Origin: Rosa chinensis
Taxonomy: Eukaryota > Streptophyta > Magnoliopsida > Rosales > Rosaceae
Direction: 5' to 3'
Length of the DNA stretch: 64,000 nt
Assembly (NCBI RefSeq): GCF_002994745.2
Contig: NC_037093.1
Coordinates: 44,930,384-44,994,383, forward strand
Shown here piece after piece: positions 36,261 to 48,163 of this stretch; the first letter of the stretch is position 1; each line of letters opens with the position of its first letter. The notes below the pieces were generated by a model that searched no databases, had not been told where the DNA came from, and saw nothing but the letters and a program-made list of their open reading frames with translations. A program made the translations under genes and the position numbers.

Positions 36261-36309
36261 GGGCATTGTATATATAAAGGAGTGGTCTACTTGGTGATGA
36301 TCAAAGTGT

Positions 36310-36475
36310 CGCCCAATCTAGAGGTTCACGAGCTGGATGAGCTCCCGGAGCAGTGGCGGAGGTTCAACTGGCTTGGCTTTGTAAGGAGTTGCCGTCGCAT
36401 AATTCTGGGGCTTTGATTCGGATTCTCAATGCCCATAAGAAGTGGATGAGGCAAGAGGACGCCAAGAACTCTAGT
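36310..36475 (+). pseudogene. PPR (THA8-like) protein fragment
   Basis: Two frames: [14 protein letters not shown], then after a frameshift [20 protein letters not shown] and [14 protein letters not shown]. The pattern (…[26 protein letters not shown]) is what I associate with short plant organellar pentatricopeptide proteins of the THA8 group. The frameshift, short length and lack of flanking repeats indicate a captured or decayed fragment. Confidence 0.45.
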
Positions 36476-36479
36476 ATTG

Positions 36480-37270
36480 TTAACTATAGGTCTCATTGTG
36501 AAATTATAATCATTTTCCTTCCATCAGTTTAAGAATTATGATACCAAGAACTCTGGTATTTTGAAAGAATCTGCAGAAACTGTCCTGCAGTACAGCCTTC
36601 TTTGGTATTTCTTTTTCCTACTTATTGACCTCCAAATGACCTGAATTTTTGATATGTTTTACTTCTGTTAGTTAGCAAAGGATCTGGAAAGTTTCATCGC
36701 ATTTAGACATAAAGTGAATGTTCTGTGAATTTTCCAATTTTGGTCTGTAATTGAGAAAGTTCCAGAATTTTAAATGTTCCTCTGATTTTCTGTTGAGATT
36801 TGAACTTCTACTTGAAGAATTTAAGTTCTGGTTTTTCTGTATATTGAACTAGACATCCCAATGCTTGTTTGAAAACTGATTCCTTGTCATTTGGATTTGC
36901 AATGAATTTTTGGTGAATTTTCTAAGTGGACCATGCTACTAAGAAAGTACGTGTGGAGGTATTCATAGACTGTTAACACAGTAATTTGACTTGGATTTGA
37001 CAATCTTATTTCAAATGTCATTTACAATTTTAGGAAAATCTACTCAAGTTTTGCATATTATCACATTTCTTAAAATGATAAACAGATAAGATGGAAGGCT
37101 AGCTGTTTTAGGATTTCCAAAACTAGTATAGCTAGAACTAAAGTGTGCCACATTTTTGAATGAGTGACCTAGTCATGGATTGTGAGAGTAGTAGAGATCC
37201 TTGTAGGCTATGGATGGAAAAAGGAATGGTAGAACATAAATGCATAGCTATTAACACATTCCTAGGGATC
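36480..37270. other. Intergenic or intron-like DNA
   Basis: T-rich, intron-like composition. No exon recognised. Confidence 0.4.
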
Positions 37271-37272
37271 CT

Positions 37273-37393
37273 TGTACATATTAATTTTTACTGAATTCTA
37301 TTAATCGTATATGTAATATGACTTAATTATCTCCCAACTTCAGGTACATATTAATTTTTACTGAATTCTATTAATCGTATATGTAATATGACT
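37273..37393. repeat. 70-bp tandem duplication
   Basis: The block GTACATATTAATTTTTACTG through ATGTAATATGACT occurs twice, at about 37274-37323 and 37344-37393, with identical sequence. This indicates a recent duplication. Confidence 0.9.
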
Positions 37394-37674
37394 CTTTGCC
37401 AACTTATGTGGCACTAGTGTGCATGTTCACCAGTTCAAGGGTAGCAGCTCCAGGTACACATAAATTTCCCGTTTTTCTTTTTTTTCTTTTTTCTCTTAAA
37501 TAGCTAGAAAATTACTGCAACATTCTTTAAATGTCTCTCAAACTTGGGTTAAGTCCACTATCTACACCCTTCAAATTAAATTGTACAAGAACTTGAATCT
37601 AGTTTTAGATCTAGAACGTACATCAAAATAGTTTAAAGCTCACTGTGGTGAATTTTCTGCACAGCTTGGAACAT

Positions 37675-38165
37675 TGGGAAGCTGCTCATTCATTGACAAG
37701 GGAAGTTTTATCCACTATCGAGGAACTAGAAGAAAGTTGGACCAACGCCGTTCAAAGAGGTTTTATTAGTTGATGTAAGGGGTGTGACCCAGTTTGATGA
37801 TGCCACAGTTTGGCCCTCATGTCTATCGAGGAACTAGAAGGAAGTTAGACCATTGCGGTTCAAAGAGGTTTTATTAGTTGATGTAAGGGGTGTGACCCGC
37901 TTGGATGATGCCACAGTTTGGCCCTCATGACCCGCTTTCTTCTTCTTCTTCTTCTTCTTCTTCTTCTTCTTTTTTTGTTGAATTAAGGACGAGTGCGGAG
38001 CTGCTCATTCATTGACGAGGGAAGTTTTATCCACTATCGAGGAACTGGAAGGAAGTTGGACCATCGGGGTTAAAAGAGGTTTTATTAGTTGATGTAAGGG
38101 GTGTAACCCGCTTTGATGATGCCACAGTTTGGCCCTCAGTTGTAGTAAGCAATGACTAGTTATTT
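37675..38165 (+). repeat. Three tandem copies of a LINE RNase H tail
   Basis: Copies at about 37680-37820, 37822-37930 and 37998-38150 each contain TATCGAGGAACTRGAAGRAAG and GATGATGCCACAGTTTGGCC. The reading frame corresponds to AAHSLTREVLS...IEELE. A homologous single copy is at 22905-23100. A (CTT)n run (about 37937-37971) sits between copies 2 and 3. Confidence 0.85.
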
Positions 38166-39222
38166 ATGAATTCACCTCTTAATATTGAGAATGTCTTCCA
38201 TGCTCGGAGCTTTAAATGCTAGTTGTAATTGGGTCCACACACGTGAGCTGCACATGTAAATTTATTAAGGGGACGTGTACATGGAAAAGGCTATGCTTGT
38301 TCCCGGTAACTGTTGGTTGGGTGCCTCAAGGTGAATTTGGATTTTTCTTTCATCTTCGGGTGAAAAGATTTGTACATACAAGTGGATGAATTCCCTCAGG
38401 CTTGGCTAACTGGTAAGGAAAAAGGATCAGAATTTATGGAGTTATGTGTAGAAGTAGGTGCGGCGTATTTCAATATCTTGGTACATTTCTGATATCTCTA
38501 CAACGAAATGGAACCGTGGGCATCAAATTTGTTGAAGGGGACACTACTACAAAAATCGAAACACACAACACTCATCACACAACAGAACTAAAATTTGCTG
38601 TTGTGTGTTAACACAAACTCTATCATACAACGGTACAAATATGTTTCTGTTGTGTGAATGTAAGAAAATTGAAAACTTTTTTCTTAGGAAGGTATTGCAC
38701 AACTGAGTTAAGAAGTTTCCGTTGTGTGAATATGAGGCCTAGATGGAGGGAAATGAGCACATAATTCCCTCCCAGAAGGACCTCAATTTGAATTATTCAC
38801 ACAACCGTTTTTTTGATATCTGTTGTATAATGAATGTTGCATGAACCTTGAGAAATCCTCTAGGTACACCTAGTGCAAGTTGCACAAATTTACACAACAG
38901 ATTGTCATAGTTCTGTTGTCTGAGCATGGAAGCAAATTGCACAGCGCGGCAAAATTAATTTAACTCAAATGAAACGAGTCACAGGCGGCAAATTTTCCCT
39001 CTCAGCCTGTTTTGTAATCATATACTCATACAACGGTCCATTAATTTTCTGTTGTTGGAGAAACTTGAAGTCTCCCACTAAAGTGCTAAACAACTTATGT
39101 AGTCTTTATTGAAATCAATACTCTCGATCAAGGTTCACTCCACCTTTCTTATGCCACCTCTCGTTCGTCTTCTTCTTCTACTATCTTTCTTCCGTTCCTA
39201 ATATCCCTCTTTCTGCCCTCTC

Positions 39223-39513
39223 TCTCTCTCTCTCTCTCTCTCTCCAAATCTCCCCCAAATTTTCGATCTTTGGCCCTAAAGCTTCGAGCTATCTTGAATC
39301 AACCATGGATCTGGCCCTGAAAGAACTTCAATTTCTCGACCTCTCCCCCAAACAGTCCCCCAAGACCTTCTACCTCATAACCCTAACCCCCAATCCTAGC
39401 CCATTCTCTCTGAAGGTAGTGTTTAGTTGGAGGTTTTTCCCTGGAGGTTTAGCAATGGCGTATTCGATATCATCAATCTGCAATCTATGGTTTCTCGACA
39501 CACTCACTCTCTC

Positions 39514-39568
<55 letters not shown>

Positions 39569-39570
39569 CT
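39223..39570. repeat. CT microsatellites inside the CACTA element
   Basis: (CT)n at about 39223-39244 and 39503-39565. Further simple repeats nearby: (GT)n about 39934-39958 and (AT)n about 40366-40395. Confidence 0.9.
39305..39415 (+). pseudogene. Unidentified first-exon-like segment in the CACTA element
   Basis: An ATG in good context (AACCATGG) opens 37 codons, MDLALKELQFLDLSPKQSPK then TFYLITLTPNP, and ends AAG before a GTAGTG donor. The origin gene is not recognised. Its phase does not join in frame with the exon at 41217. It may be the promoter and first exon of a captured gene. Confidence 0.35.
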
Positions 39571-40361
39571 TCCATCTGGTTCACTCCACTTTCTTCCCCG
39601 ATATACCGACCCAAATCCCCACATCTCCTCCACCTGGGTTCACTCATGTTTTACTTTACCGATGGATTATGATTCTCTGACCACCACATCGCTCTATCCA
39701 ATAGGGAATGAATCCCTTTTTTTTTTTCCTTTCTATTGAAGCTGATTGAATTCCAGGTATCGATTAGCAATGGCGGTGAAGCACGGGCTCCACTGAAACA
39801 GAGCCGCCAGATCTCATTCCCTACTGCGGTATTTATATTTGTCTTGTTGTTTGGTTGATTTTCTTCGTCGGCCATGGCCTCTACAGCTCCGGTTGGTCCT
39901 TGGCACCCTTTCAATTTATTTACTTTGAGAACAGTGTGTGTGTGTGTGTGTGTGTGTGCATGGTTAAATGATTCTGTGGAATTTAGGTTTGCAGATCTCA
40001 ATTAGGTTTTGCTTTGGCTTTGTAGTTGGGGGAAAAATTACCTTACTTGCTTGCAATTGCTCTCTTCTTTGCTTTAGAGAAGCAGAAAGAGTGAAAATTG
40101 AACGTCCTCTTGTCAAGATTATCTGAAAATCAGGAATGCTACTTTTCTTTCTTTCTTTTTTTTGGCTTTTTGAGCTGTGAGCAATGCACATTTATTACAA
40201 ACTTTGCAAGTGTGTTTTGTGTTTTAAGATAGTGAGTATATGAGTGCATATTGCAGTATTAGGATAGACAGTTTAGCTTTGTCTCGGTACTTAGATGGTC
40301 AAGTTTTAAGCAGATTTTGGTGATTGACAACAAATTGTGGTTTGTATCGACAACTATATAA

Positions 40362-40398
<37 letters not shown>

Positions 40399-41216
40399 TC
40401 TGCTTCTAGCCTACATTGAGGTCTTTTTTATTGAATTGTTCATAGGTTGAATTTGGTTTTTTATTTTTGTAGTCTGTGCTTAATCTGGAGGTTGTACATA
40501 TTGAAGGGGGAGAGGTTTGTACTGGAAACAAGAAAAGAGGTTGGGCTGGTAATTTTATTCATCTTTGTTGTTATTTTGTGAACTGTACTGGTTATGGTTT
40601 TCAGTGGAAAATATGGGGTTTATGAGACTAGACTTGATCAGGCCAAACTGTTAATCTTTTCTGCTTAAATCTGCAGGTTGCCGTTTCCTATCTTCATTGA
40701 TGTTTTTCTAAGTTTTTTTTTTTTATTTCTTTTGATTGACTGATAGCATTATGTAGGAACATGATTTGCAAGGTCTTCAAAATCTGTTAGCACCAATTGA
40801 TATTTACTTATTTAGCTTTCTGTCAGTTTTTCAGTTCAAGTTAGAATTTTTAACTATATGATATAATGCTTTGGGTTTCATAACGAAATTGTTTCAGTTG
40901 TCTTTATTGAATTTTGTCCTTTGATAATTCAGATGTTTGAAGCAAGGTTTGAGCCTATTTTTGCTGTTATTTGCTGTTAGAATTGATTGAAGATAAGCCA
41001 TTAGGAAATCAATCAGTCAATGATCTCAGGATGACTTATATTGGTCATTGTTTTTGTAGCATCAGAAGGAACAAACCCAGTCCAATACATCAATTTATTA
41101 TTAAATCGTTTCTGATATGAAAATCCAAAGTAAAACCCAACCCGACGTAGTTAGGATAACCGACTTAATTTGGGATATAGTAACATTCTGATTGTTTAAT
41201 AAAAGTTCATTTGCAG

Positions 41217-41286
41217 GCATGATGTTTCTGAGCTGGAACAAATGCTTGCAGAACAAACAAAGATACTGTCAAGTCTTCAACAACAG
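41217..41286 (+). pseudogene. Coiled-coil-like exon in the CACTA element
   Basis: Bounded by TTTGCAG and GTTTGATG. Reading phase 1 gives HDVSELEQMLAEQTKILSSL then QQQ. The exon ends in phase 0, so splicing to 42513 would be in frame (…QQQ then VDPANV). Source gene unknown. Confidence 0.4.
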
Positions 41287-42512
41287 GTTTGATGATTTGG
41301 CATCAGAGGTTTGTTTCTTTTTCCTTACATATATCTTCTTGCTTTCAAACCAGTAACCATCCTACGGTTTTCCATTGTTTGCTTATTTTCAAATTGTAGT
41401 GCTGCTGTATCTTAGTGTTATTATGTAATTATTGTGGTAGTTGAAGTTGTTGCTTGTTTGCTGCTTTAAATAGCTTTCCTTAGTTGATTAATCCAGCGGG
41501 CTTATTGCCCATTGCTCTGTAGTCTGTTCTGGTTTAGTTTCTCCACGAAAATTTTGTTTTCACAAAGAGAGAAGAAAAGAAGGTCCAGTTTATGCTCTAG
41601 CTATGCCAGTTATATATCAGATTTCTTCAACTAAACTATTCAATATAAATCTTAGATAACTGAATCCTAATGGTTTTAAGTTAGCAATGCATCCTTCTCC
41701 TAGTTATATTCATTGTTAAGCCACATTTATATATACATATATGGGCCAGACATCCTTCCCCAAAAGTTATCCATGATTACTGGTTTAGACTAAGAATAAT
41801 TATTAGTTATAACTGTCTTTAGGGTCTAAGGCATGGAATTAATGGCATATTGTGTATCACTTGCAATACACAGCCATAACCATGAACAACTTTCTCCACT
41901 TGGTGTCATATGTAAAGGTTTCTTCCCAAAATGCTTTCTCTGTTTTCCTTGTGTACTATGCATGGCAAAATTCAGGAAGGATACTGTAGGTGACAATGTT
42001 TTGTCATTCACTGGAATCCATAATTTGTACTCATAAGTAAATGGGTTGAAATTGTGAATTTGCAGGGCATTATTTCATTTCATGGGCATTTTCAAAACGA
42101 CATGTCAAAACTGATTTCAAAACCTTTGACAGGGTTGGTACAATCGGGTCTTTAGGTTATGAAGTTGTGATCTATGATTACATAGTTTTGTTTAATTGAA
42201 ACCTGTTTACCTGAAGTTCATATTATTCTATATATGCAGTGAATTTTCATCTGGTCTATATAACGATTTTCAACTAACGAGCCAATGATTTGTTAAATGG
42301 TTCTTCAAAGTTATATCACCTAGAATGCAGTTTTAGATAACATAGATTTTCTCCTCAAGAGTTTGTCTAGTTATTATCCGAAGTTTGGAAAGGGATCCAA
42401 CTGTTTGTTCCTTTTTAAATCACATACAGTCCTTAGTTTGCTTCATCTACTCCTTTTATGTGTATTATTAAATTTTGCAAATGTTATTCGTCACTGACGA
42501 TTCTCCTCTCAG

Positions 42513-43840
42513 GTGGATCCAGCCAATGTAAGGCCAATTCAAGAAGGGGCTGTCAATGCATTGTTGGAAGCGGAAAAAGTTGCTGAAGCTACAAAACAAG
42601 CAATCAAAAGGAAAATTGCACAAGCTGCTTCTGTTGACTTCCAATCACGAAGCCTACCGGCAAAGCTTCGTATAGAACCGGATGATCCTGAGGATGTGGT
42701 AATTTTTCCATCTCTATCATTGTATAATAAACTAGATGTGTGGGTGTGGTAATGGTAGCTCTAATGGGGTCCCTCTATCTGCTGACAAGACTCCCAGAAC
42801 TTTTCTCGCCAAAAAAATGACCCACAGAGCATTCCTTTTGCAAGTTTGCACTTTACCCCATCTATGTAATATGGGAATAATACAATGTTCAGTAGTTCAC
42901 TATTAAGTACTAATCTGACTAAAAGCAACTTAGGTTTGGAGCGTTGCAATTTAGGTTTTTTTTTCCTTTTTTTCACAATTCACAAAGTTTCTGGTGGGTT
43001 GAGTCACCAAACTAGTTTGTAGGGTGATTGAAATTATTTTGTGATCTATCATTTCCTACAATACCAGAAGTTATGGTACAATTTTTGAACATCTTTCTGA
43101 CTTTTCTTTTTATACTGATGCTTGCCAACTCCAAAATCTGCAGAAAATTGCCAAACGCAAGAAGATACATGCTTTTAAGTCAAAAATGAGGATGGAGCAG
43201 TTGGAAGTCACTCAGAACAAGCGTCAAAATGCTTGTCAGCAATTCCAAACTACCAAAGGCAAGACTAAGAAGGTAAGTTGGTATTTATGCGTTTCATTCT
43301 GCTTGCAAAATTGCTCTGATCTTTATCAAGTTACAGTAATCTACAGTTACCATTTTATTTATGCACGTATTTGATTCCCCATTATTTTTTGGAGTGAGGG
43401 AACCAATATAAAAAGGTACAGAAACACAATTTTTTATTTTTGCTTGTATTATATTGCGGTTAGTGTTGTTTCAGGTCTACAATTTAGTATATATCTAAAA
43501 TAAGTAAATCTGCAGTGCTCAACTTTAATTGTAAGATAACTTTGCTATGGCCGTCAAGACATTATGCATCAAGTATAAGTATACTCTATTTTGACAAACA
43601 AAAAAAAAAGAATACAAGGCAATAGAAAAAACCTTCATTTACTACTACCGATTGCACATTCTAGATTTGTAACTTTTTTTTTCTTTTTTTCAGAGTGGTT
43701 ATTTATCTGGACGCAAGCGGGAGAGCATCTTCAAGTCTCCTGACGATCCTTTTGGAAAGGTTGGGGTGACTGGCAGTGGGAAGGGTTTGACAGACTTTCA
43801 AAAGAGAGAAGCATTTGCATCTCAAAGGGGGAGCAGCTGA
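42513..43840 (+). pseudogene. 3' half of an SPF30/SMNDC1-type splicing factor gene, captured by the CACTA element
   Basis: Three exons with GT-AG introns: 42513-42698 (VDPANVRPIQEGAVNALLEA...SRSLPAKLRIEPDDPEDV), 43144-43272 (KIAKRKKIHAFKSKMRMEQL...QQFQTTKGKTKK) and 43694-43840 (SGYLSGRKRESIFKSPDDPF...GSGKGLTDFQKRE). This is the conserved region C-terminal to the Tudor domain of SPF30, a spliceosome assembly factor; the Tudor domain and N-terminus are absent. At about 43810 two bases appear lost relative to the family, so the end reads EAFASQRGSS instead of a frame that would continue HLHLKGGAAENDD. Introns are retained, so capture was from genomic DNA. A 3'-UTR-like stretch follows to about 44050. 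It is not a working SPF30 gene. Confidence 0.88.
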
Positions 43841-44519
43841 GAATGATGATGAGGCTCCTTAGCTCCAAATCTACCTTCCCTGTACCTAGTCAAAAAGGTC
43901 CAGTCTGAGCTTGTTAGCTAAAAACCTTTGGTAGTATTAAAACCTGTAATGCTCTTACGACCGTGGTTATTGTTGCTGTAATAGTTTGCTTCTCCTATTG
44001 AATATGTGTTTTTGTCTATAAATGAATGAACGGTTTCATATCACCAGAGGTCAGAGATTTTTTAGGGGCTTAGGTAGAGCTTTCCTTGTTGAGCCATCTT
44101 TGTTGGTACTACTCTGGTTCCCAGGAGGGATCATTGCCAAATGGCAGAACATTGGTCTATATGGCCTTGCATATTGAATAGCTGGGATGGGAATTGACAG
44201 GAGAAATGGAATTAGAATGAATATAACCAGGAGAAGGATGCATTGCTCATTTCTGGCACTATCTCCAGGTCTAAACAGTACAAACAAGAAGCTGCAAAAT
44301 TTAAAGCTGAGATAGGCATTCAATGCTAGAAGCTTAGTTTTTTTATTCATGTGTAGCTAGCTAAGAATGCTCTTGGTGTATTATCTTGTTACTTGAATGT
44401 ATTGATGCTTGAATAATGGTTCTTGAATGATATATATGGATTAGAGTATTGTTTATATGGTAATATATTGAGCATTATTCTGGACAAACATTTATATTGA
44501 TATTCTTGTTGTTGTTCAA

Positions 44520-45225
44520 GGTTTAGTCATACAACACAATACAAAACAATGTGTTGTATGAATGTAAAAGAGTTCAAAATTGAGGCTTCTCCTACAACAG
44601 TCACTAGTTGGTACCTAATTGATTACAGTATTCACACAACGGATAACCAAATATAGTTGTTGTGTGAACTAACAACCAACAACAAAAGAAAACAAAATTC
44701 TGTTGTGTGAGATTCATAACACACAACAGAAATAAAATGATCACTGTTGTCTGAGTAATCAACAGACAAGAGAGATAATTTTACTTCAGTTGTGTGTTAC
44801 TTACCTCAGACAACAAATATTAAGTTATATCCGTTGTCTGTTAGTAGTCTCAGACAACAAATAATGAGTTATATCAGTTGTGTGTTATGAATCTCAGACA
44901 ACAAAGAATGAGTTATATCCGTTGTGTGTTATGAATCTCAGACAACAAAGAATAAGTCATACCTGTTGTGTGTTATGAATCTCAGACAACGGCAAAATTT
45001 CATCTTCTGTTGTCTGAATGTGCCGAGGCATCGCCGCGCATACCATGCCAGGCACATGCTGCGCATAACTCACACAACGGAAATAGGTATTTCTGTTGAG
45101 CAAACTATTATCACACAACGGTGAAATCACCGTTGTCTGATTTTTCAATCACACAACACTCACTTAGACCACGGTGAGCTTGGTCATCACACAACACAAA
45201 TTCACCGTTGTCTGATGACCTTTTT
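44520..45225. repeat. Right subterminal repeat array of the CACTA element
   Basis: Dozens of words of the forms CACACAAC, GTTGTGTG and CAGACAAC, with ATGAGTTATATCNGTTGTGTG repeated about every 50-60 bp at 44820-44990. These are presumptive transposase binding sites and could pair into hairpins. Confidence 0.8.
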
Positions 45226-45237
45226 GTAGTAGTGGGA

Positions 45238-45600
45238 GCTAGGTGATGAAAGACTACTCTGATTCCTCAAGGGCTGAATATTGAAATGAATCAAAGTAGA
45301 AGATCTGATCCTTCACATGTTGATGGTAAATAAGTATGACGCTTCAAGCTTTTATAAAACAGTTTAAAACAGAGGAAGCAGCTGAGGACTCTTATTGGTT
45401 TTTGTATCAGATTCCAACTCTGATGGGAGTGACTTAGTCTAATTGCACTCTCATTTCTTTTTGTTATTAATTCATGGCATTTTCTACTGAAGAAACGCCT
45501 GGGTTTGTTGATTACACGTATTTCTATACATGTAATTGTATCTAAAACACTATAAATAAGTTAATCCCTAAGTCAATTAATATGTGATTAATTCATTTTA
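45238..45600. other. Intergenic DNA between the CACTA element and a MULE
   Basis: No gene supported. The CACTA target region (GTGGGCATCAAATTTGTTGA on the left) joins here. Confidence 0.4.
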
Positions 45601-45615
45601 TTTATTTTACAGAAA

Positions 45616-46460
45616 GAGAGTTTCTATTGGGACCTCCAAATCTGCTCACTTGATCTCACTCTATTATGAATTATTAAATGACATATATAACATACTATAA
45701 AATGACTATTAAGGACAATAATTATACCAAAACAATTGTTATATTTATTTTCTCTAGACTTTCCAATTCAATAATATTAGATTGCATTATTTATTATTTT
45801 CCCTATCTATTTTTATTTTCCAATTTCACTACATACTCAGCATTCATATATATTTAATAAGAAATAAAACTATGGTTAAGATAAAAATGTATGATATGCA
45901 TATTGAACGCATATTGGTCAGGGAGAACAAAATAAATTGTATTATGACCTAAATCTAAATCTATCCATTATATTTGCAAAAAGAAGAAAAACAAAATAGA
46001 GCTAGCAAATAAAAATAAATAAATAAAATATTTAAATAATTAATCATAAGGTACAGAAAATAGAGAAACATTAAGTAAAAATGATTAATCTGTTTTTTTT
46101 TTTGGCACAGCTAAAAAAGAAAAAGTAAATAAAAAAATCACATAATAGTTCATGTTATTTTATTTTTATTAATTTTTAAAACTCAATACCTTGTGTTTGA
46201 TTTTTTTTATTGGATAAGATATTTATGTTATCTGATTAAGGAATGGAGATGTAATTAAGATTTATAGAGTAATTAAATCATTGAAATGACTAAGTTTTTT
46301 ATTATAAAGATCTTAGTTTGTTTGTAAATTATATGAGTGAGGTTATTTGAGGAACTTTAGTGAGGTTTAATGAGTAAATTTAGTATTTTAAAATTTGATA
46401 GGAGGTGTAAAAAGTATAAAGGTCAAGTGAGTAAATTTGGAGGTTCCAATAGAAAAACTC
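45616..46460. mobile_element. Intact short MULE (family A reference copy)
   Basis: GAGAGTTTCTATTGGGACC at left; in reverse complement GAGTTTTTCTATTGGAACC at right. Perfect 9-bp duplication TTACAGAAA (45607-45615 and 46461-46469). 845 bp, no coding capacity. It aligns along its length with the two outer parts and the middle part of the element at 4804-12667 and gives the empty-site sequence for both nested insertions there. Confidence 0.92.
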
Positions 46461-46469
46461 TTACAGAAA

Positions 46470-46845
46470 ATAAGCGGAGTCGCGGAAATGAGATAAAATT
46501 GAAGATGATAGGAGTTTTCGACAAACCCGGCCAACTGTGGTCAACAAAAGCAAAGGAAAAAAGAGAGAAAAAAAAGGGGGTTAATTAAATGTGGCAGTGC
46601 ATCAATTAATTAACCAATTGGTTAATTATGCTTATCAAATCCAAAGCAGCTTCTTTTGACATCACTCACATGACCTTATCCCTCTCATTCACTCTCTCTT
46701 CCTTGACGCATAACAGCCGCCCATCAATCAACCACAATTCTCTCTCTCTTCTTTATGAATCTGAGCCACATAACACACTGACCATATTTTATTCTTAAAT
46801 CCCAGCCATCCATTCATCAGTTCTTCCCTCCTCAGTAGCCCACAT
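46470..46845. other. Intergenic DNA
   Basis: TTAATTAACCAATTGGTTAATTA near 46606-46628 is a strong palindrome. CT-rich tracts follow (46680-46750). No gene is supported. Confidence 0.4.
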
Positions 46846-47249
46846 ATATATATAGGGTTTTTGTCCATTTACACCATTTTTAGAGATTTTTTTCCCACTT
46901 ACCCCACTAAGTTTTTTTAATTCCCCCTTACCCCAAACACTCTAAGGAGGTCTTCCCTAATACCCCATTAAGATTTTTTTTTTGTTTTTATTATTTTTTT
47001 AATACCATTTTACCCTCATCTTTGTTACTTAGAGAGAGAGAGAGAGAGAATGGAAGAGAGAGAAACCATAGGGGACTTCGCCGGAGTCCGATCACCGGCA
47101 GCCGGATTCCGGTCACCGGTCGCCGGATTCCGGTCACCGGCCGCCGGATTCCGGCCAACTTCGCCGGAATCTGGCCAATTTTCGCCGGAATCTGGTCACC
47201 GGCCGCCGGATTCCGATCACCGGCTACCACCCACCGGAAAGTTTTTTTG

Positions 47250-47720
47250 CCCCCAATAGACGTCTATTGCCCCCTAATAGACGTCTATTGCACCCCAATA
47301 GACGACTATCAACCATGTATTGCCCCCCAATAGACAACTATCAGCCATGTATTGCCCCCCAATAGACGTCTATTGCCCCCCAATAAAGGGGCATTAGACG
47401 ACTATCAACCATGTATTGCCTCCCAATAGACGTATATTAACCATGTATTGCCCTCCCAATAGACGACTATCAGTCATGTATTGCCCCCCAATAGACGTCT
47501 ATCAGCCATGTATTGCCCCCAGTAGACGTCTATTGCCCCCCAATAGACGTTTAGATTACCGAAATGATAATTAATCTTCCTAAAACTGCACAAATAAAAC
47601 TTTGATTAAAGAAAAAAACGAGGAGATTACATCAATTCAAAATGTCTATTGCCCCCCAATAGACGTCTATTGCCCTCCAATAAACCTTTAACAGACCTCT
47701 ATTGCCCCCCAATAGCCCTT
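47250..47720. repeat. Palindromic minisatellite CAATAGACGTCTATTG with CCCCC spacers
   Basis: About 15 units. The perfect form CAATAGACGTCTATTG is a 16-bp palindrome; variants read AGACGACTATCAACCATGTA. The units are separated by CCCCCC or CCCTCC. The array is broken at 47550-47640 by AT-rich sequence, then resumes. Confidence 0.88.
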
Positions 47721-48163
47721 TTATACCATACATGTTCCATATTATTCAATTGCCAAAGAAAGAAGAGAAGCCAAATTGGAGTATTTATATATTTTGCCAA
47801 AAAAATTTCCTAGATATGAAAAAAACTATACCCAAAACTGGACATGCAATAAACAAAAACTTATCACAAAAAAGAAATTATCTAATTTTCTTGCTAATGA
47901 AGAAAGACAAAAGAAGAATGAATAAAAAATATTTAAAAAAAAAACAGACAAAAGAAGAATAAATAATAGCACCCGTGTCCCATACCTAACATTTAATCAC
48001 CATTCTCCCACAGGTAGTGGCTACGTCCTACCTCTCTTTTCATTATCCATTCCTTCTCTCTTTAAGCTTTTTTCCTCTTTCTTCTGCTCCATTCTTCCAT
48101 TACACTATCTTTATATTCCCTAGCCCTACTGCAAACCTCTAAGACAAACTCAATTCTGCAAAA

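Larger units (their letters stand above)
38542..45234. mobile_element. Complete CACTA transposon carrying host gene fragments
   Basis: Termini CACTACTACAAAAATCG and, reverse-complemented, CACTACTACAAAAAGGTC are flanked by the 3-bp duplication GGA (38539-38541 and 45235-45237), as expected for En/Spm-CACTA. Subterminal repeats (CACACAAC/GTTGTGTG and CAGACAAC/GTTGTCTG) fill about 38560-39090 and 44520-45225. No TNPA/TNPD-like transposase is seen, so it is non-autonomous. The interior holds the SPF30 3' exons on plus and an unrelated 5' segment. Confidence 0.9.

Noticed and set aside
32016..45234. One large CACTA element from 32016 to 45234
   Set aside because: The end at 45234 matches the terminus and GGA flank at 38542 much better than the terminus at 32016.
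47250..47720. CRISPR-like repeat/spacer pattern
   Set aside because: Spacers are homopolymeric C runs, not unique; this is a minisatellite in a transposon.
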